A DNA stretch of 64,000 nt from Gluconobacter cerevisiae (GTDB lineage Bacteria; Pseudomonadota; Alphaproteobacteria; Acetobacterales; Acetobacteraceae). Positions 14,456 to 23,005 of this stretch are shown here, in pieces. Position 1 is the first letter of the stretch. Each line of letters opens with the position of its first letter. The position numbers and the translations under genes are program-made. Where the stretch lies: NCBI RefSeq assembly GCF_015244675.1, contig NZ_JABCQO010000005.1, forward strand, positions 62,001 through 126,000, in the 5' to 3' direction. A model generated the notes under the pieces. That model did no database searches. It had not been told where the DNA came from and saw nothing but the letters and a program-made list of their open reading frames with translations.

Positions 14456-16552
14456 TTACCAGATCTTTACGCGCTGATCCGGTGCCAGATAGAGCTTCTG
14501 GCCAGGTTTTACGTCAAACGCACCATACCAGGCATCAATGTTGTGAGCCGGGATGTTGACGCGGGTGACGGCAGGGGCGTGTTCGTTCGAAAGCACCTGC
14601 TGACGCAGCGCATCGGGACGGTCCTTCTCACGCCAGACCTGCGCCCAGCCAAAGAATACGCGCTGATCACCGGTCAGACCATGCACAACCGGCGCGGGCT
14701 GGCCGTGCAGCGAGTCATGATAAGCCTGAAGACCGAGGTTCAGACCACCGGAATCGGCGATGTTCTCGCCCATGGTCATCTTGCCGTTCACATACAGGCC
14801 CGGCAGGACTTCCTGTGCATCGTACTGCGCAGCCAGACGGTCGGCCAGCTTCTGGAAAGCCTCCGTGGACGCCTTGCTCCACCAGTCATTCAGACGGCCA
14901 TGCTCGTCGTAGTGACGGCCCTGATCGTCGAAGCCGTGACTCATTTCATGGCCGATCACGCCGCCGATACCACCATAATTGACGGCGGCATCGCCCTTCG
15001 GATCGAAGAATGGCGGCTGAAGGATCGCAGCCGGGAACACGATCTCGTTCATGGTCGGATCGTTGTAGGCGTTCACCGTCTGCGGCGTCATGCCCCATTC
15101 GTCACGGTCAACCGGCTTGTCGAGCTTGTCCAGATCGTGCTGCCAGCTGAATGCCGCACCACGCACGGCATTGCCGTAAACGTCGCCCTTGCGGATATCG
15201 AGCTTGCTGTAATCCCACCACTTCTTCGGATAACCGACCTGAATGGCGAAATGATCCAGCTTGTTCAGAGCGGCCTTGCGGGTTGGCTCATCCATCCAGC
15301 TATTATGTTCCAGACGGTCATGGAAGGACGCCTTAACCTTCTGCACCAGATCCGTAATCTGTGCCTGTGCGGAAGGCGGGAAGTAGCGCGCGACATATTC
15401 GCGACCCAGTGCCCAACCCAATGCACCGTTCGTCACGCGCACAGCACGCTTCCAGCGCGGGGACTGCTGCGCTACGCCTGACAGCGTATGGCTGTTGAAG
15501 TCGAAGGACGCGTCATAGAAGTTGCTGGACAGATAACCGGCAGCATTGTCCCCGAGATGGAACGCCAGCCAGGCCCGCAGCGTCGCAGGATCAGCAGCCT
15601 TAAGAACGGCCGTCATCGCCTTAATTCCGGCGGGTTCGCGCACGTCGATTTTGCGGCTTTCGAGCCCTTCTGCCGGAAGACCGGCGCTGGTCAGGAACGT
15701 AACCCAGTCGAAGTCAGGCGCGAGCTTCTGAAGCTCGGACACCGGCATCGGGTTGTAGATCTTGAGCGGGTCGCGGGTCTGGTCGCGCGGCACTTCGACC
15801 TTGGCCAGAGCCGTTTCGAGATTGACCACGGCCTGCGCGTTCTTCGCAGCGTCCGGCCAGCCCTCAAGCGTCAGCATCTTGGCGATATAGGCCTGATAGG
15901 CCTTCTTCTTGTCCGCCAGCTTGGGGTTTGTGTAGTAGCTCGTGTCCGGCAGACCGAGGCCACCGCTCACGCCGATGCTCATGCCCTGATCGAGCATCAG
16001 CATGTAGCGCTCCGGGTCCTTCTGGTCCTGCTCCACGCCGATCTGGAACGTGGAGAACATCATGGATTTCAGGGACGCACCGAACGCCGCGGCAAGAGAC
16101 TTGCCATCGTTAACATTACGAATTGTTTCAAGGTCGGCTGTGAGGGGCTTGCCACCCAGACGGTCGACGGCCTTCTGGTCAAGGAAGCTGGCGTAATAGG
16201 TGCCGATCTTGCCCATGTCGTCCGTAGGCTGTTCAGCAACCTTCTTCGCGGCTTCGTCGAGAATGGTCTTCTGACGCGCCAGGGAGAGTTCATACAGGAT
16301 ACGGAACGGGCCGTAGCTGCTCATGTCTCCGGGTATTTTGAGGTTCTTAAGGTAGGTACCGTTGGCGTATTCAAAGAAATTGTTGCCCGGCTGAACGGCG
16401 CGGTTCATTCCGGCTTCGTCAAAACCCCAACCTGCGTTGTAACCGGCGGCCTGCGCGCCGGAAACCATCAGGCCTCCAGCAAGAGCGAGAAGGCTGGCGC
16501 CATGTTTCAGAGCATGTCGTGACGTAAGGAATCGTTTCACAATGTACCTCAT
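14456..16552 (-). CDS. M13 family zinc metallopeptidase (PepO/neprilysin-like)
   Basis: A 698-residue secreted endopeptidase of the M13 (neprilysin) family. A signal peptide ends near SGAQA|AGYN. The zinc site is GHEMSHGFDDQG (HExxH near residues 533-537), with the third ligand Glu in GENIADSGGL further on. NAYNDPTMNEIVFPAAILQPP upstream matches the conserved NAxY-type substrate-binding region. The C-terminus VKIW keeps the final Trp seen in the family. It probably degrades peptides in the periplasm. The ATG lies inside a 10-bp inverted repeat, which may affect initiation. It is monocistronic as far as can be seen. Confidence 0.94.
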   Translation of the reverse strand: MRYIVKRFLTSRHALKHGASLLALAGGLMVSGAQAAGYNAGWGFDEAGMNRAVQPGNNFFEYANGTYLKNLKIPGDMSSYGPFRILYELSLARQKTILDEAAKKVAEQPTDDMGKIGTYYASFLDQKAVDRLGGKPLTADLETIRNVNDGKSLAAAFGASLKSMMFSTFQIGVEQDQKDPERYMLMLDQGMSIGVSGGLGLPDTSYYTNPKLADKKKAYQAYIAKMLTLEGWPDAAKNAQAVVNLETALAKVEVPRDQTRDPLKIYNPMPVSELQKLAPDFDWVTFLTSAGLPAEGLESRKIDVREPAGIKAMTAVLKAADPATLRAWLAFHLGDNAAGYLSSNFYDASFDFNSHTLSGVAQQSPRWKRAVRVTNGALGWALGREYVARYFPPSAQAQITDLVQKVKASFHDRLEHNSWMDEPTRKAALNKLDHFAIQVGYPKKWWDYSKLDIRKGDVYGNAVRGAAFSWQHDLDKLDKPVDRDEWGMTPQTVNAYNDPTMNEIVFPAAILQPPFFDPKGDAAVNYGGIGGVIGHEMSHGFDDQGRHYDEHGRLNDWWSKASTEAFQKLADRLAAQYDAQEVLPGLYVNGKMTMGENIADSGGLNLGLQAYHDSLHGQPAPVVHGLTGDQRVFFGWAQVWREKDRPDALRQQVLSNEHAPAVTRVNIPAHNIDAWYGAFDVKPGQKLYLAPDQRVKIW

Positions 16553-16580
16553 TCCAGAGTGGTGCCCCTAGAATGAGGTA
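16545..16580. promoter_or_regulatory. 10-bp inverted repeat across the M13 peptidase start codon
   Basis: TACCTCATTC (16545-16554) and GAATGAGGTA (16571-16580) are perfect inverted copies separated by 16 bases. The peptidase ATG (16550-16552 on the minus strand) is inside one arm. As mRNA the arms would pair and hide the start codon, leaving an AGGGG in the loop. As DNA it could be a dyad operator. Which applies is not known. Confidence 0.45.
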
Positions 16581-16623
16581 TAAAGTATCATTTCGTCAAA
16601 AGGACAAAATGTCCCTGCTTCGC

Positions 16624-17259
16624 TCAACGGGTTTTGCGGGCTTTTCGGGTTTTTGCACCCACACCTTCGGGCGCAACCACAGCCGCAACCGGGTAATCGA
16701 AAGCGACGACTTTTTCGAGGTACGGCGCAGCAAATTCCTTGAAGGCTTCATGCGCGGGGTCAATGAATGACACGTCGGTCACGACGGGTTTGCCAACATA
16801 ATAATTCCGGTCCCCTTCGGAGCGGAACGTTACGAGGAATGCCTGCTGCAAGCCCGCATCGGCCCCTTCTCCGCTGTTCTGGAAGCCGGTTTCAATGCTT
16901 GCGACCACAGGCTTGCCATCCGAACGGCGACTATCCTGTGCAAGATGCAGGAAGCGCCCCGACACTTCAGCGCGCTGGGCCGTCGTGGAATCCTTGGTAT
17001 AGCGGAACATGACCATGTGCCTGACCGGACCGACACGCCAGTCCGGGGCGGTGAAACGCGCGTAGCCGACCTGCCGGGCCAGTTGCTGCGCGGAAACTGT
17101 CGCAGGGCTCACTGTGTCGGTCTTCACCGGACCGGAGGACGCGATCGGCAGGGAATAAGGATCCGCTTTCGCTGTCGGAAACTGATACAGTCCGGCAGCG
17201 CAGAGGGTCAGGGTTGCGCCGTAGACGGCACGACGGGAGAAAATGGCGGAAACGGTCAT
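16624..17259 (-). CDS. Exported Dabb (stress-responsive barrel) domain protein
   Basis: A 211-residue protein with an N-terminal signal, possibly Tat-like (FSRRAVYGATLTLCAAGL). The core VRHMVMFRYTKDSTTAQRAEV and the repeated pattern ending DPAHEAFKEFAAPYLEKVVAFDY match Dabb domains, small alpha/beta dimeric barrels of unclear function. A longer frame to 17400 exists. The ATG at 17259 is preferred because CGGAG lies about 7 nt upstream and the signal begins there. The tail is rich in Lys/Arg (GAKTRKARKTR). It follows the desaturase-like gene on the same strand after about 100 bp. The family match is moderate. Confidence 0.65.
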   Translation of the reverse strand: MTVSAIFSRRAVYGATLTLCAAGLYQFPTAKADPYSLPIASSGPVKTDTVSPATVSAQQLARQVGYARFTAPDWRVGPVRHMVMFRYTKDSTTAQRAEVSGRFLHLAQDSRRSDGKPVVASIETGFQNSGEGADAGLQQAFLVTFRSEGDRNYYVGKPVVTDVSFIDPAHEAFKEFAAPYLEKVVAFDYPVAAVVAPEGVGAKTRKARKTR

Positions 17260-17360
17260 CGAAATCTCCGGACGCAGGCGAAAGAAGCAGGCATCTTTCA
17301 TGGCACAGACGCCCGGTTTCGTCTTCTGTTTTCCAGTTTCCGGATGTTGTGCAGATGCCC

Positions 17361-18182
17361 TCAGGCCTGAACCTGCTTTCTGAAGACTTTCCGGCGCCAC
17401 TGGATCAGTCGATAGACCAGCGAGGATGCCAGTTTCTGTAAGCGCGAATGGGGCGTAAAGCCAATCGTCTTGAAAATCATCGCCGTCACACGGTCGATAT
17501 GCCGGGGCTGGTAGAACCCCATCGCCTTGGACATATACGCCGCAATGCAGCGCTGATGATCATAGGCCATGCCCGGCGGCTCATTGGTCGTGTGATAGGC
17601 CGAGGCGAGTTCATCGTCCTCGCTCTCCGTTACACGGCCCAGCGCAATCCGCGTCCGTGCCCACACTCCGAGCTTTTCGCGCTTCAGATAGCGGCGCATG
17701 TGGTCATAGAACAGCTTAAAATGCCGGTATTCGTCGGCCGCGATCTGCTTGCAGATGGCCTTGAGCAACGGCTCCTCCGTCGCGTCGGCCAGTGCGGTAT
17801 AGAAGGATGAAGTGCCTGTTTCGACCATACATCGCGCAATCAGCTCGCCGGTGCGGGAGCCGCGGATCGAGGCGTCCACATCGGCATCGATCTTGTACGA
17901 TGCGCGATAGCGGTCGAAAGCCTGTTCATAGTTCCAGGACGGATCGGCCAGCATGGCCCAGCGACCGAGCGCGTCCCCATGCTGTACTTCCTCCACGGCC
18001 CAGTTCGCAGCGGCTGCGCTGAAATCCGGGTCTCCCACGAAGACGCGACGCAGATACTCGGCATAGTCGAGACCGTTCTTTTCCACCACGGAAGCGGCCT
18101 TCACGAGGGGGATGATCTCGGGGTCCACGCGGGACGGATCAAAGGAGTTCCAGTCCATCTGATCGATATGCCAGTGTTTCAT
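17361..18182 (-). CDS. Ferritin-like di-iron protein, acyl-[ACP] desaturase-like
   Basis: A 273-residue helical protein with paired di-iron motifs: VEEVQHGDALGRW (EExxH, about 84-96) and AADEYRHFKLFYDHM (DExxH, about 170-184). Their spacing and the HGD after the first motif resemble soluble acyl-ACP desaturases (EENRHGD ... DExRHE). An upstream Glu in AASVVEKNGLDYAEYL could supply another ligand. A longer frame to 18296 is rejected because ATG at 18182 has GAGG 6 nt upstream. Such enzymes use O2 to desaturate or hydroxylate acyl chains. It is divergent from bioB, whose product biotin supports acetyl-CoA carboxylase. Activity and substrate are not proven. Confidence 0.7.
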   Translation of the reverse strand: MKHWHIDQMDWNSFDPSRVDPEIIPLVKAASVVEKNGLDYAEYLRRVFVGDPDFSAAAANWAVEEVQHGDALGRWAMLADPSWNYEQAFDRYRASYKIDADVDASIRGSRTGELIARCMVETGTSSFYTALADATEEPLLKAICKQIAADEYRHFKLFYDHMRRYLKREKLGVWARTRIALGRVTESEDDELASAYHTTNEPPGMAYDHQRCIAAYMSKAMGFYQPRHIDRVTAMIFKTIGFTPHSRLQKLASSLVYRLIQWRRKVFRKQVQA

Positions 18183-18285
18183 TCTGCAACCTCGTCCGTT
18201 TTCCGGCTCACCAATAGTGACGATCAGATGACACGATGGGACAATTTTGGGTAGGTGTGATCCAGCAACCCTTGGAGATTGATCC

Positions 18286-19326
18286 GTGACGGCCACCCAT
18301 ATGCCCCACCCAGACGTCCGCCACGACTGGACCCGCGACGAAGTTGAAGCCCTTATCAGCCTGCCCTTCCCCGAGCTGATGTACCGCGCACAAACCCTGC
18401 ACCGCCGCTATTTCGACCCCACAAAAGTGCAGATTTCCACGCTTCTTTCCATCAAGACGGGCGGCTGCCCGGAAGACTGTGCCTATTGTCCGCAGAGCGC
18501 GCTGCACGAAAAAAGCGTCAAGGCAGAGCGCCTGATGGCCGTGGAATCCGTCCTGAAGGAAGCACGCGCTGCCAAGAAGGCCGGTGCGGGCCGATTCTGC
18601 ATGGGAGCGGCCTGGCGCACGCCGAAGGATCATGACCTTGATACCGTCTGTGAGATGATCGAAGGCGTGAAGTCGCTGGGGCTGGAAACCTGCGTGACGC
18701 TCGGCATGCTCGACGCGCAGCAGACGGAGCGCCTGAAGACGGCGGGGCTGGATTATTACAACCACAACCTCGATACGTCCGAAGAATTCTACGGCTCCAT
18801 CATTTCCACCCGCACCTATCAGCAGCGTCTCGACACGCTTTCGAACGTGCGCGACGCGGGAATTAATGTCTGCTGTGGTGGAATCGTGGGCATGGGCGAA
18901 GACCTGTCCGACCGTGCCGGCCTGCTGATGACGCTTGCCAACCTGCCCAAACACCCCGAAAGCGTACCCATCAACCTGCTCGTCCGCGTCGAAGGCACGC
19001 CGCTGGGTGAGGCCGAGGCCGTCGATCCGATCACCTTCGTCCGCATCATCGCAACGGCGCGCATCATGATGCCGGAGAGCCATGTCCGCCTTGCCGCAGG
19101 CCGCGAGAACATGACCGATGAAGCCCACGCACTGTGCTTCCTCGCGGGTGCGAACTCGATCTTTTGCGGCGAAAAACTCCTGACCACGCCCAACCCGGCC
19201 GAACACCGCGACCGTCAGCTCCTGTCTGCACTTGGCATGTCGCCGATGGTGCAGTCCGAAGCCGAAATGGGTACGATGCGTCCTGCCGTGACGGAAGAAG
19301 CCGTCTGCGAGATGGCTGCGTCCTGA
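18286..19326 (+). CDS. bioB: Biotin synthase
   Basis: A 346-residue radical SAM enzyme converting dethiobiotin to biotin. The 4Fe-4S motif is CPEDCAYC (Cys 61, 65, 68), preceded by [17 protein letters not shown], the YNHNLDTS segment and GIVGMGE follow as in BioB, with the 2Fe-2S-cluster Arg region RLAAGREN towards the end. The start is GTG at 18286 with GGAG about 8 nt upstream; a later ATG at 18301 lacks such a site. No other biotin gene is adjacent, so it is an isolated bioB. A strong terminator follows. I see no BioR-type palindrome in the roughly 100-bp upstream gap. Confidence 0.97.
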   Translation: MTATHMPHPDVRHDWTRDEVEALISLPFPELMYRAQTLHRRYFDPTKVQISTLLSIKTGGCPEDCAYCPQSALHEKSVKAERLMAVESVLKEARAAKKAGAGRFCMGAAWRTPKDHDLDTVCEMIEGVKSLGLETCVTLGMLDAQQTERLKTAGLDYYNHNLDTSEEFYGSIISTRTYQQRLDTLSNVRDAGINVCCGGIVGMGEDLSDRAGLLMTLANLPKHPESVPINLLVRVEGTPLGEAEAVDPITFVRIIATARIMMPESHVRLAAGRENMTDEAHALCFLAGANSIFCGEKLLTTPNPAEHRDRQLLSALGMSPMVQSEAEMGTMRPAVTEEAVCEMAAS

Positions 19327-19344
19327 TCTCAGCCGCTGCACGAG

Positions 19345-19382
19345 AAGGGGAAGCGTTCGTAAAGAGCGCTTCCCCTTTTTTA
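19345..19382 (+). terminator. Rho-independent terminator after bioB
   Basis: An 11-bp perfect stem (19345-19355 with 19367-19377; core GGGGAAGCG/CGCTTCCCC) around an 11-nt loop is followed by TTTTTT. It is a textbook intrinsic terminator, 18 bp after the bioB stop, and separates bioB from the Hsp70-family gene. Confidence 0.88.
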
Positions 19383-19450
19383 TGCTTGGCGTGCGGCAGC
19401 TTCTTCCCTAAACCCACGCCCTTTGCCCATACCGGAAGAAAGCAGAACCG

Positions 19451-20752
19451 ATGACGACGCCCGGACACAACCAGACCAAAATCCGCGTCGGAATTGACTT
19501 CGGCACCACCAACAGCGTGGTCGTGATTGCGGATGAGAATGGCAATACCCACCCTGCCCGCTTTGTCTTCACGGATCACGCCACCAGCGAAACCTGCCGT
19601 ACGCTGCTCTGCCTGTGGATGGATCAGGACGGACGCCGCCGCGTCATGAAAGACGCGATCGGTCTGGACGCCATTGAGGCCTATCTGGACGATCCGGCCG
19701 AAAGCCGCCTCATCATGTCCATGAAGACCTACCTCGCGCAGGGATCCTTTCGTGAAACGCGAGTTTTCAGCAATGTCATGACACTCGAAGCCCTGATCGC
19801 ACGCTTTCTGACGTCTCTCATGGACAAAGCCGGGCTGAACCCATCCGATGTGAGCGCCACGATCGGCCGCCCGGTGCGATTTGCGGGCGAACTGGCCGAT
19901 GATTCGCTCGGTGTGGCCCGTCTGCGTGAAAGCTTTCTGGAAGCGGGCTTTCCCGAACCGAATATCGTCCTCGAACCCGAGGGCGCCGGCTGGCGCTTCA
20001 TGCAGCGTCTGGACCGCCCGGCGACCGTTCTCGTTGGCGATTTCGGTGGCGGCACCAGCGATTTCTCGATCATGCGCTTTGATCCGCAGGCCAGCCAACG
20101 CGTCACAACGCTGGGCCATTCGGGCGTGGGCATCGCAGGCGACCAGTTCGACTATCGTATCATCAGCCATGCCGTCGCCCCGGCACTTGGGCGGGATGCG
20201 ACCTATCGTGTCATGGGCGGACAGCCCCTGCCCGTCCCGGCTGAGTGGTTCGCAAGCCTCGGTCGCTGGCATCGCCTGTCGCTGATGCGCACGCCCCAAA
20301 CCCTGCGCGATATTGCGGACGTCGCCAAGACATCGTCAGAGCCGGAAAAATTGCGGAGCCTGCTGCGCCTGATCGAAGATCAGGAAGGCCAGAATCTTTA
20401 TCGCGCGGTTGGACAGGCCAAAAGCGACCTATCGCGCCAGGACAGCACCGTTCTGCGCTTCATCCATCGCGATCTGAAGATCGAAGAGACCATCACCCGC
20501 GCGGATTTTGAAAGCTGGATTTCCCCTGACCTGAGCCGCCTGGATGACGCGATCGAAGATGCCATGCGCCAGACCGGTCTGGGGCCAGACGACATCGACC
20601 GGGTCTTCCTGACAGGCGGTACATCGTTCGTCCCGGCGGTCCGTAACCTGTTTGACCGGCGTTTCGGTGCGGAACGCGTGGATGGCGGATCGGAGTTTGT
20701 GTCGGTCGCTGAAGGTCTGGCTCTGATAGAGCGCGAGCGTCATCTGGACTGA
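19451..20752 (+). CDS. Hsp70 family protein, YegD type
   Basis: A 433-residue actin-fold ATPase related to DnaK but without a substrate-binding domain. Phosphate 1 motif is VGIDFGTTNSVVVI (about 13-26), the second is VLVGDFGGGTSDFSIM (about 195-210), and the adenosine motif is VFLTGGTSFVPAVRNLF (about 385-401). The length matches E. coli YegD-like proteins, which are chaperone paralogues of poorly known function. No J-protein or nucleotide-exchange gene is adjacent, so it appears to be a single-gene unit between the bioB terminator and an AT-rich gap. Confidence 0.88.
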   Translation: MTTPGHNQTKIRVGIDFGTTNSVVVIADENGNTHPARFVFTDHATSETCRTLLCLWMDQDGRRRVMKDAIGLDAIEAYLDDPAESRLIMSMKTYLAQGSFRETRVFSNVMTLEALIARFLTSLMDKAGLNPSDVSATIGRPVRFAGELADDSLGVARLRESFLEAGFPEPNIVLEPEGAGWRFMQRLDRPATVLVGDFGGGTSDFSIMRFDPQASQRVTTLGHSGVGIAGDQFDYRIISHAVAPALGRDATYRVMGGQPLPVPAEWFASLGRWHRLSLMRTPQTLRDIADVAKTSSEPEKLRSLLRLIEDQEGQNLYRAVGQAKSDLSRQDSTVLRFIHRDLKIEETITRADFESWISPDLSRLDDAIEDAMRQTGLGPDDIDRVFLTGGTSFVPAVRNLFDRRFGAERVDGGSEFVSVAEGLALIERERHLD

Positions 20753-20768
20753 ATCGGCCTCTATACTG

Positions 20769-20948
20769 TTAAAGAAAGCCCCCTGTCAGGAAGACACCAA
20801 AAATACCAAAGGCCAGATTAATATATTCTACTTTTTTATTTAGTGAAGAAAGTTCCGGATTATGTGATTGGGAATTTTCTTCATTACGGATTTTATCTTT
20901 CCTTGGAGAACCAGAAACGCGCCACGGGATTCCCTGAGCGTTCTGCTT
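20769..20948 (-). other. Open frame without start codon in AT-rich gap (possible gene remnant)
   Basis: On the minus strand 59 sense codons run uninterrupted to a TAA at 20769-20771 but contain no ATG, GTG or TTG. The C-terminal part reads as a charged stretch then a hydrophobic helix (KKVEYINLAFGIFGVFLTGG), like the tail of a small membrane protein. The surrounding 20753-21010 is clearly more AT-rich than its neighbours. It may be the eroded end of a transferred gene, or chance. Nothing else gene-like is seen in this 258-bp gap. Confidence 0.25.
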
Positions 20949-21010
20949 TCACAGACCAGATTTACAGTCATGCATCATGCAGTCCATGATCGCAGGAAAG
21001 AAAAGCAGAC

Positions 21011-22561
21011 ATGTCTCGCCCGCGTTTTTTAAGAATATTCCTGCAACTCAATATTCTTTCAGTATTCAGCACGCTTCCCTTGGTCGCTCACGCACAAGAT
21101 AACGCGCCAGTGCTTCAGAAAAATGTGCCTCAGCCAACGGTACGTCTGTTGCCTTCAACCGCATCGGCAATCTCACATCCGTCCAGCATGGCACAGCATA
21201 AGCATCCGCCCGCCCCTTCCGCCGATCATCTGGGGGCAATCTTTGACACTGAGAGCATTTCCTCGCTTCTTAACCGCAACAACGATGCCCTGCGCCGCAG
21301 CGATCTGACAGCGGGTTATTACGTGCCTGCCGAAGCCTTCGGTCATCTCGTGCCTCAGCTTTCGCCTTATCGGAACTGGCTGTCGGAACGGGGGTTCAGC
21401 TTTGAATTTTCCTATAAAGGAGAGTCCATGGCGAATGTCGGCGGCGGTATCAGTAAGGGCATGTCCTACGCTCATGAACTGACGTTCAACACACGCTGGG
21501 ATCTGGGGCGGCTACTAGGACTGGATGGCTGGATCCTGCATGCCGTGATGATGGAACGTGCGGGCCGTCAGATCTCCTACGACCATGTCGGAGAACACCG
21601 CATCCTGTTGAGCGAAGTCTACAGCCTCTCGGGTCATGCGGCTGCGCATCTGGCAGATATCTATCTCGAAAAATCATTCTTCAATAATCGCGTTAACATC
21701 AATATTGGTCGCATCACGCTGACGCATACCTATGCAACGTCCGTGCTGCTCTGTACTTTTATGGTTCAGTGTTCTGCGCCTCCTGCAATCAAGGCTGACG
21801 AAGGCTGGAGCGTCTATCCAAAAGCCACATGGGGCGGCACGCTGCGTATCAAGCCCACACGTGACCTGACGCTGCGTACCGGCGTCTACAAAGTCGGTCC
21901 GCTAACGGACAATCCAAGCGGCTGGGCATGGGGCAGTGAAAGCTCCACGGGAGTCATGCTGCCCATCGAACTGACCTGGGAGCCCTTTATCGGTAAAGAT
22001 AATCTGCCGGGCCATTACAAACTCGGCTTCGGCCACGATACATCTCCTTATGCCGACCGTCTGGGGACAATTCCGGCGATGTTCGCGCATAACGTTTTTC
22101 ACGATTCCAACAAACCTCGGGACACGTTCTATATCGAGGCCGACCAGATGGTTTATCGCAAAGGCGGCCAGCACCAGATGGCGGGCGGATACATCCTTGC
22201 GGGCTATGTACATAATACGCCCAGCGTCTCAACATTTTCCGATCAGGTCTATGTCGGTGCGTCACTTCTGGGCATTATTCCGCGCAGACCGTTCGACCGT
22301 TTCGGCGTGATGTATTCCTATTACCAGATGAGCCCCGCCATTACGCTTGGGCAGCGACTGAGACAGCTTGCGGGGATGTCCATGGGGGCTTTTGTTAACG
22401 GTCCGCAGACCCATTCAGCCATTCTGGAAGCATATTATGGTATCCCCATCCATCCCGGCCTCGTTGTGCAGCCTGAGTTCGAATACATGATGCGCCCCGG
22501 CGAGACCTCTATTATTCCAAACGCGACGCTGATCGGACTCAAGGTTCTCGGAAATCTTTAA
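21011..22561 (+). CDS. Carbohydrate porin, OprB family
   Basis: A 516-residue outer-membrane beta-barrel protein. A signal peptide ends near VAHA|QDN. The mature chain contains YKGESMANVGGGI, FNTRWDLGRLLGLDGW, INIGRITLTHTYA, and a late YSYYQMSPA and EAYYGIPIHPGLVVQPEFEY. These are the OprB landmarks (periplasmic N-terminal part, then alternating amphipathic strands). OprB porins pass glucose and other sugars, and are numerous in sugar-oxidising acetic acid bacteria, where periplasmic dehydrogenases need substrate entry. Codon use is more AT-rich than in flanking genes, suggesting separate ancestry. No operon partner precedes it. Confidence 0.9.
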   Translation: MSRPRFLRIFLQLNILSVFSTLPLVAHAQDNAPVLQKNVPQPTVRLLPSTASAISHPSSMAQHKHPPAPSADHLGAIFDTESISSLLNRNNDALRRSDLTAGYYVPAEAFGHLVPQLSPYRNWLSERGFSFEFSYKGESMANVGGGISKGMSYAHELTFNTRWDLGRLLGLDGWILHAVMMERAGRQISYDHVGEHRILLSEVYSLSGHAAAHLADIYLEKSFFNNRVNINIGRITLTHTYATSVLLCTFMVQCSAPPAIKADEGWSVYPKATWGGTLRIKPTRDLTLRTGVYKVGPLTDNPSGWAWGSESSTGVMLPIELTWEPFIGKDNLPGHYKLGFGHDTSPYADRLGTIPAMFAHNVFHDSNKPRDTFYIEADQMVYRKGGQHQMAGGYILAGYVHNTPSVSTFSDQVYVGASLLGIIPRRPFDRFGVMYSYYQMSPAITLGQRLRQLAGMSMGAFVNGPQTHSAILEAYYGIPIHPGLVVQPEFEYMMRPGETSIIPNATLIGLKVLGNL

Positions 22562-22710
22562 GAGAAAATCACAGGTAACCGATCCGTTACTTGAGATTTG
22601 ACGGAAGTGTTATTTTTAAACGCTGGAATTACCTGTTCGTGATTGGAGTATAAATCTTTATTTACATAACCTCATGACAGACAAAGGATACCTGACAGAG
22701 GACTTTCCGC

Positions 22711-23001
22711 ATGAAAACGATGTTCGCTTCTTTTCTGCTTCTTGGACTTATGGGCGGAACGGCACTCGCACAGGACCCGAAGGTTGAGAATGCCGCTGTC
22801 AGCGTCTCTTCAGACACGAAAGCGCAGATTACGCAGGTCGTTGACACAAAGAACAGCGAGACCTGCACGCAGGTCTGGGTCAATACCGTGACCCACATAT
22901 ATCATGTCCCGGGCAGCTTCTGGTATGGCGCTACGGCTCATGGGACGTATATGTGCGAGGACGACGCCAAACGGACCGGCAATACCCGCGGCCGCTTCTG
23001 A
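22711..23001 (+). CDS. Small secreted protein with a VWVNT...YHxPGxxWYG motif
   Basis: A 96-residue exported protein. A signal peptide ends GTALA|QDPK. The mature part has a low-complexity linker, then VWVNTVTHIYHVPGSFWYG and GTYMCEDDAKRTGNTRGR. This last module recalls small bacterial domains of the sunset type (YHxPGxxWYGxTxxGxYMxExxA), whose function is not known. Two cysteines, CTQVW and YMCED, could form a disulfide in the periplasm. GAGGA about 8 nt upstream supports the start. It follows the OprB porin on the same strand after 149 bp of AT-rich sequence. No function is assigned. Confidence 0.75.
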   Translation: MKTMFASFLLLGLMGGTALAQDPKVENAAVSVSSDTKAQITQVVDTKNSETCTQVWVNTVTHIYHVPGSFWYGATAHGTYMCEDDAKRTGNTRGRF

Positions 23002-23005
23002 AATT

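Noticed and set aside
14543-16522. Two long plus-strand open frames (14543-15481 and 15488-16522) opposite the M13 peptidase
   Set aside because: The minus-strand gene has a signal peptide and a full zinc site, so these are shadows.
18208-19341. 377-codon minus-strand open frame opposite bioB
   Set aside because: Antisense to a clear biotin synthase. Its composition is His/Gly/Arg-rich without motifs.
19064-20299. 411-codon minus-strand open frame across the bioB end and the Hsp70 gene
   Set aside because: It crosses the bioB terminator and is antisense to two well-supported genes. The predicted protein has no family features.
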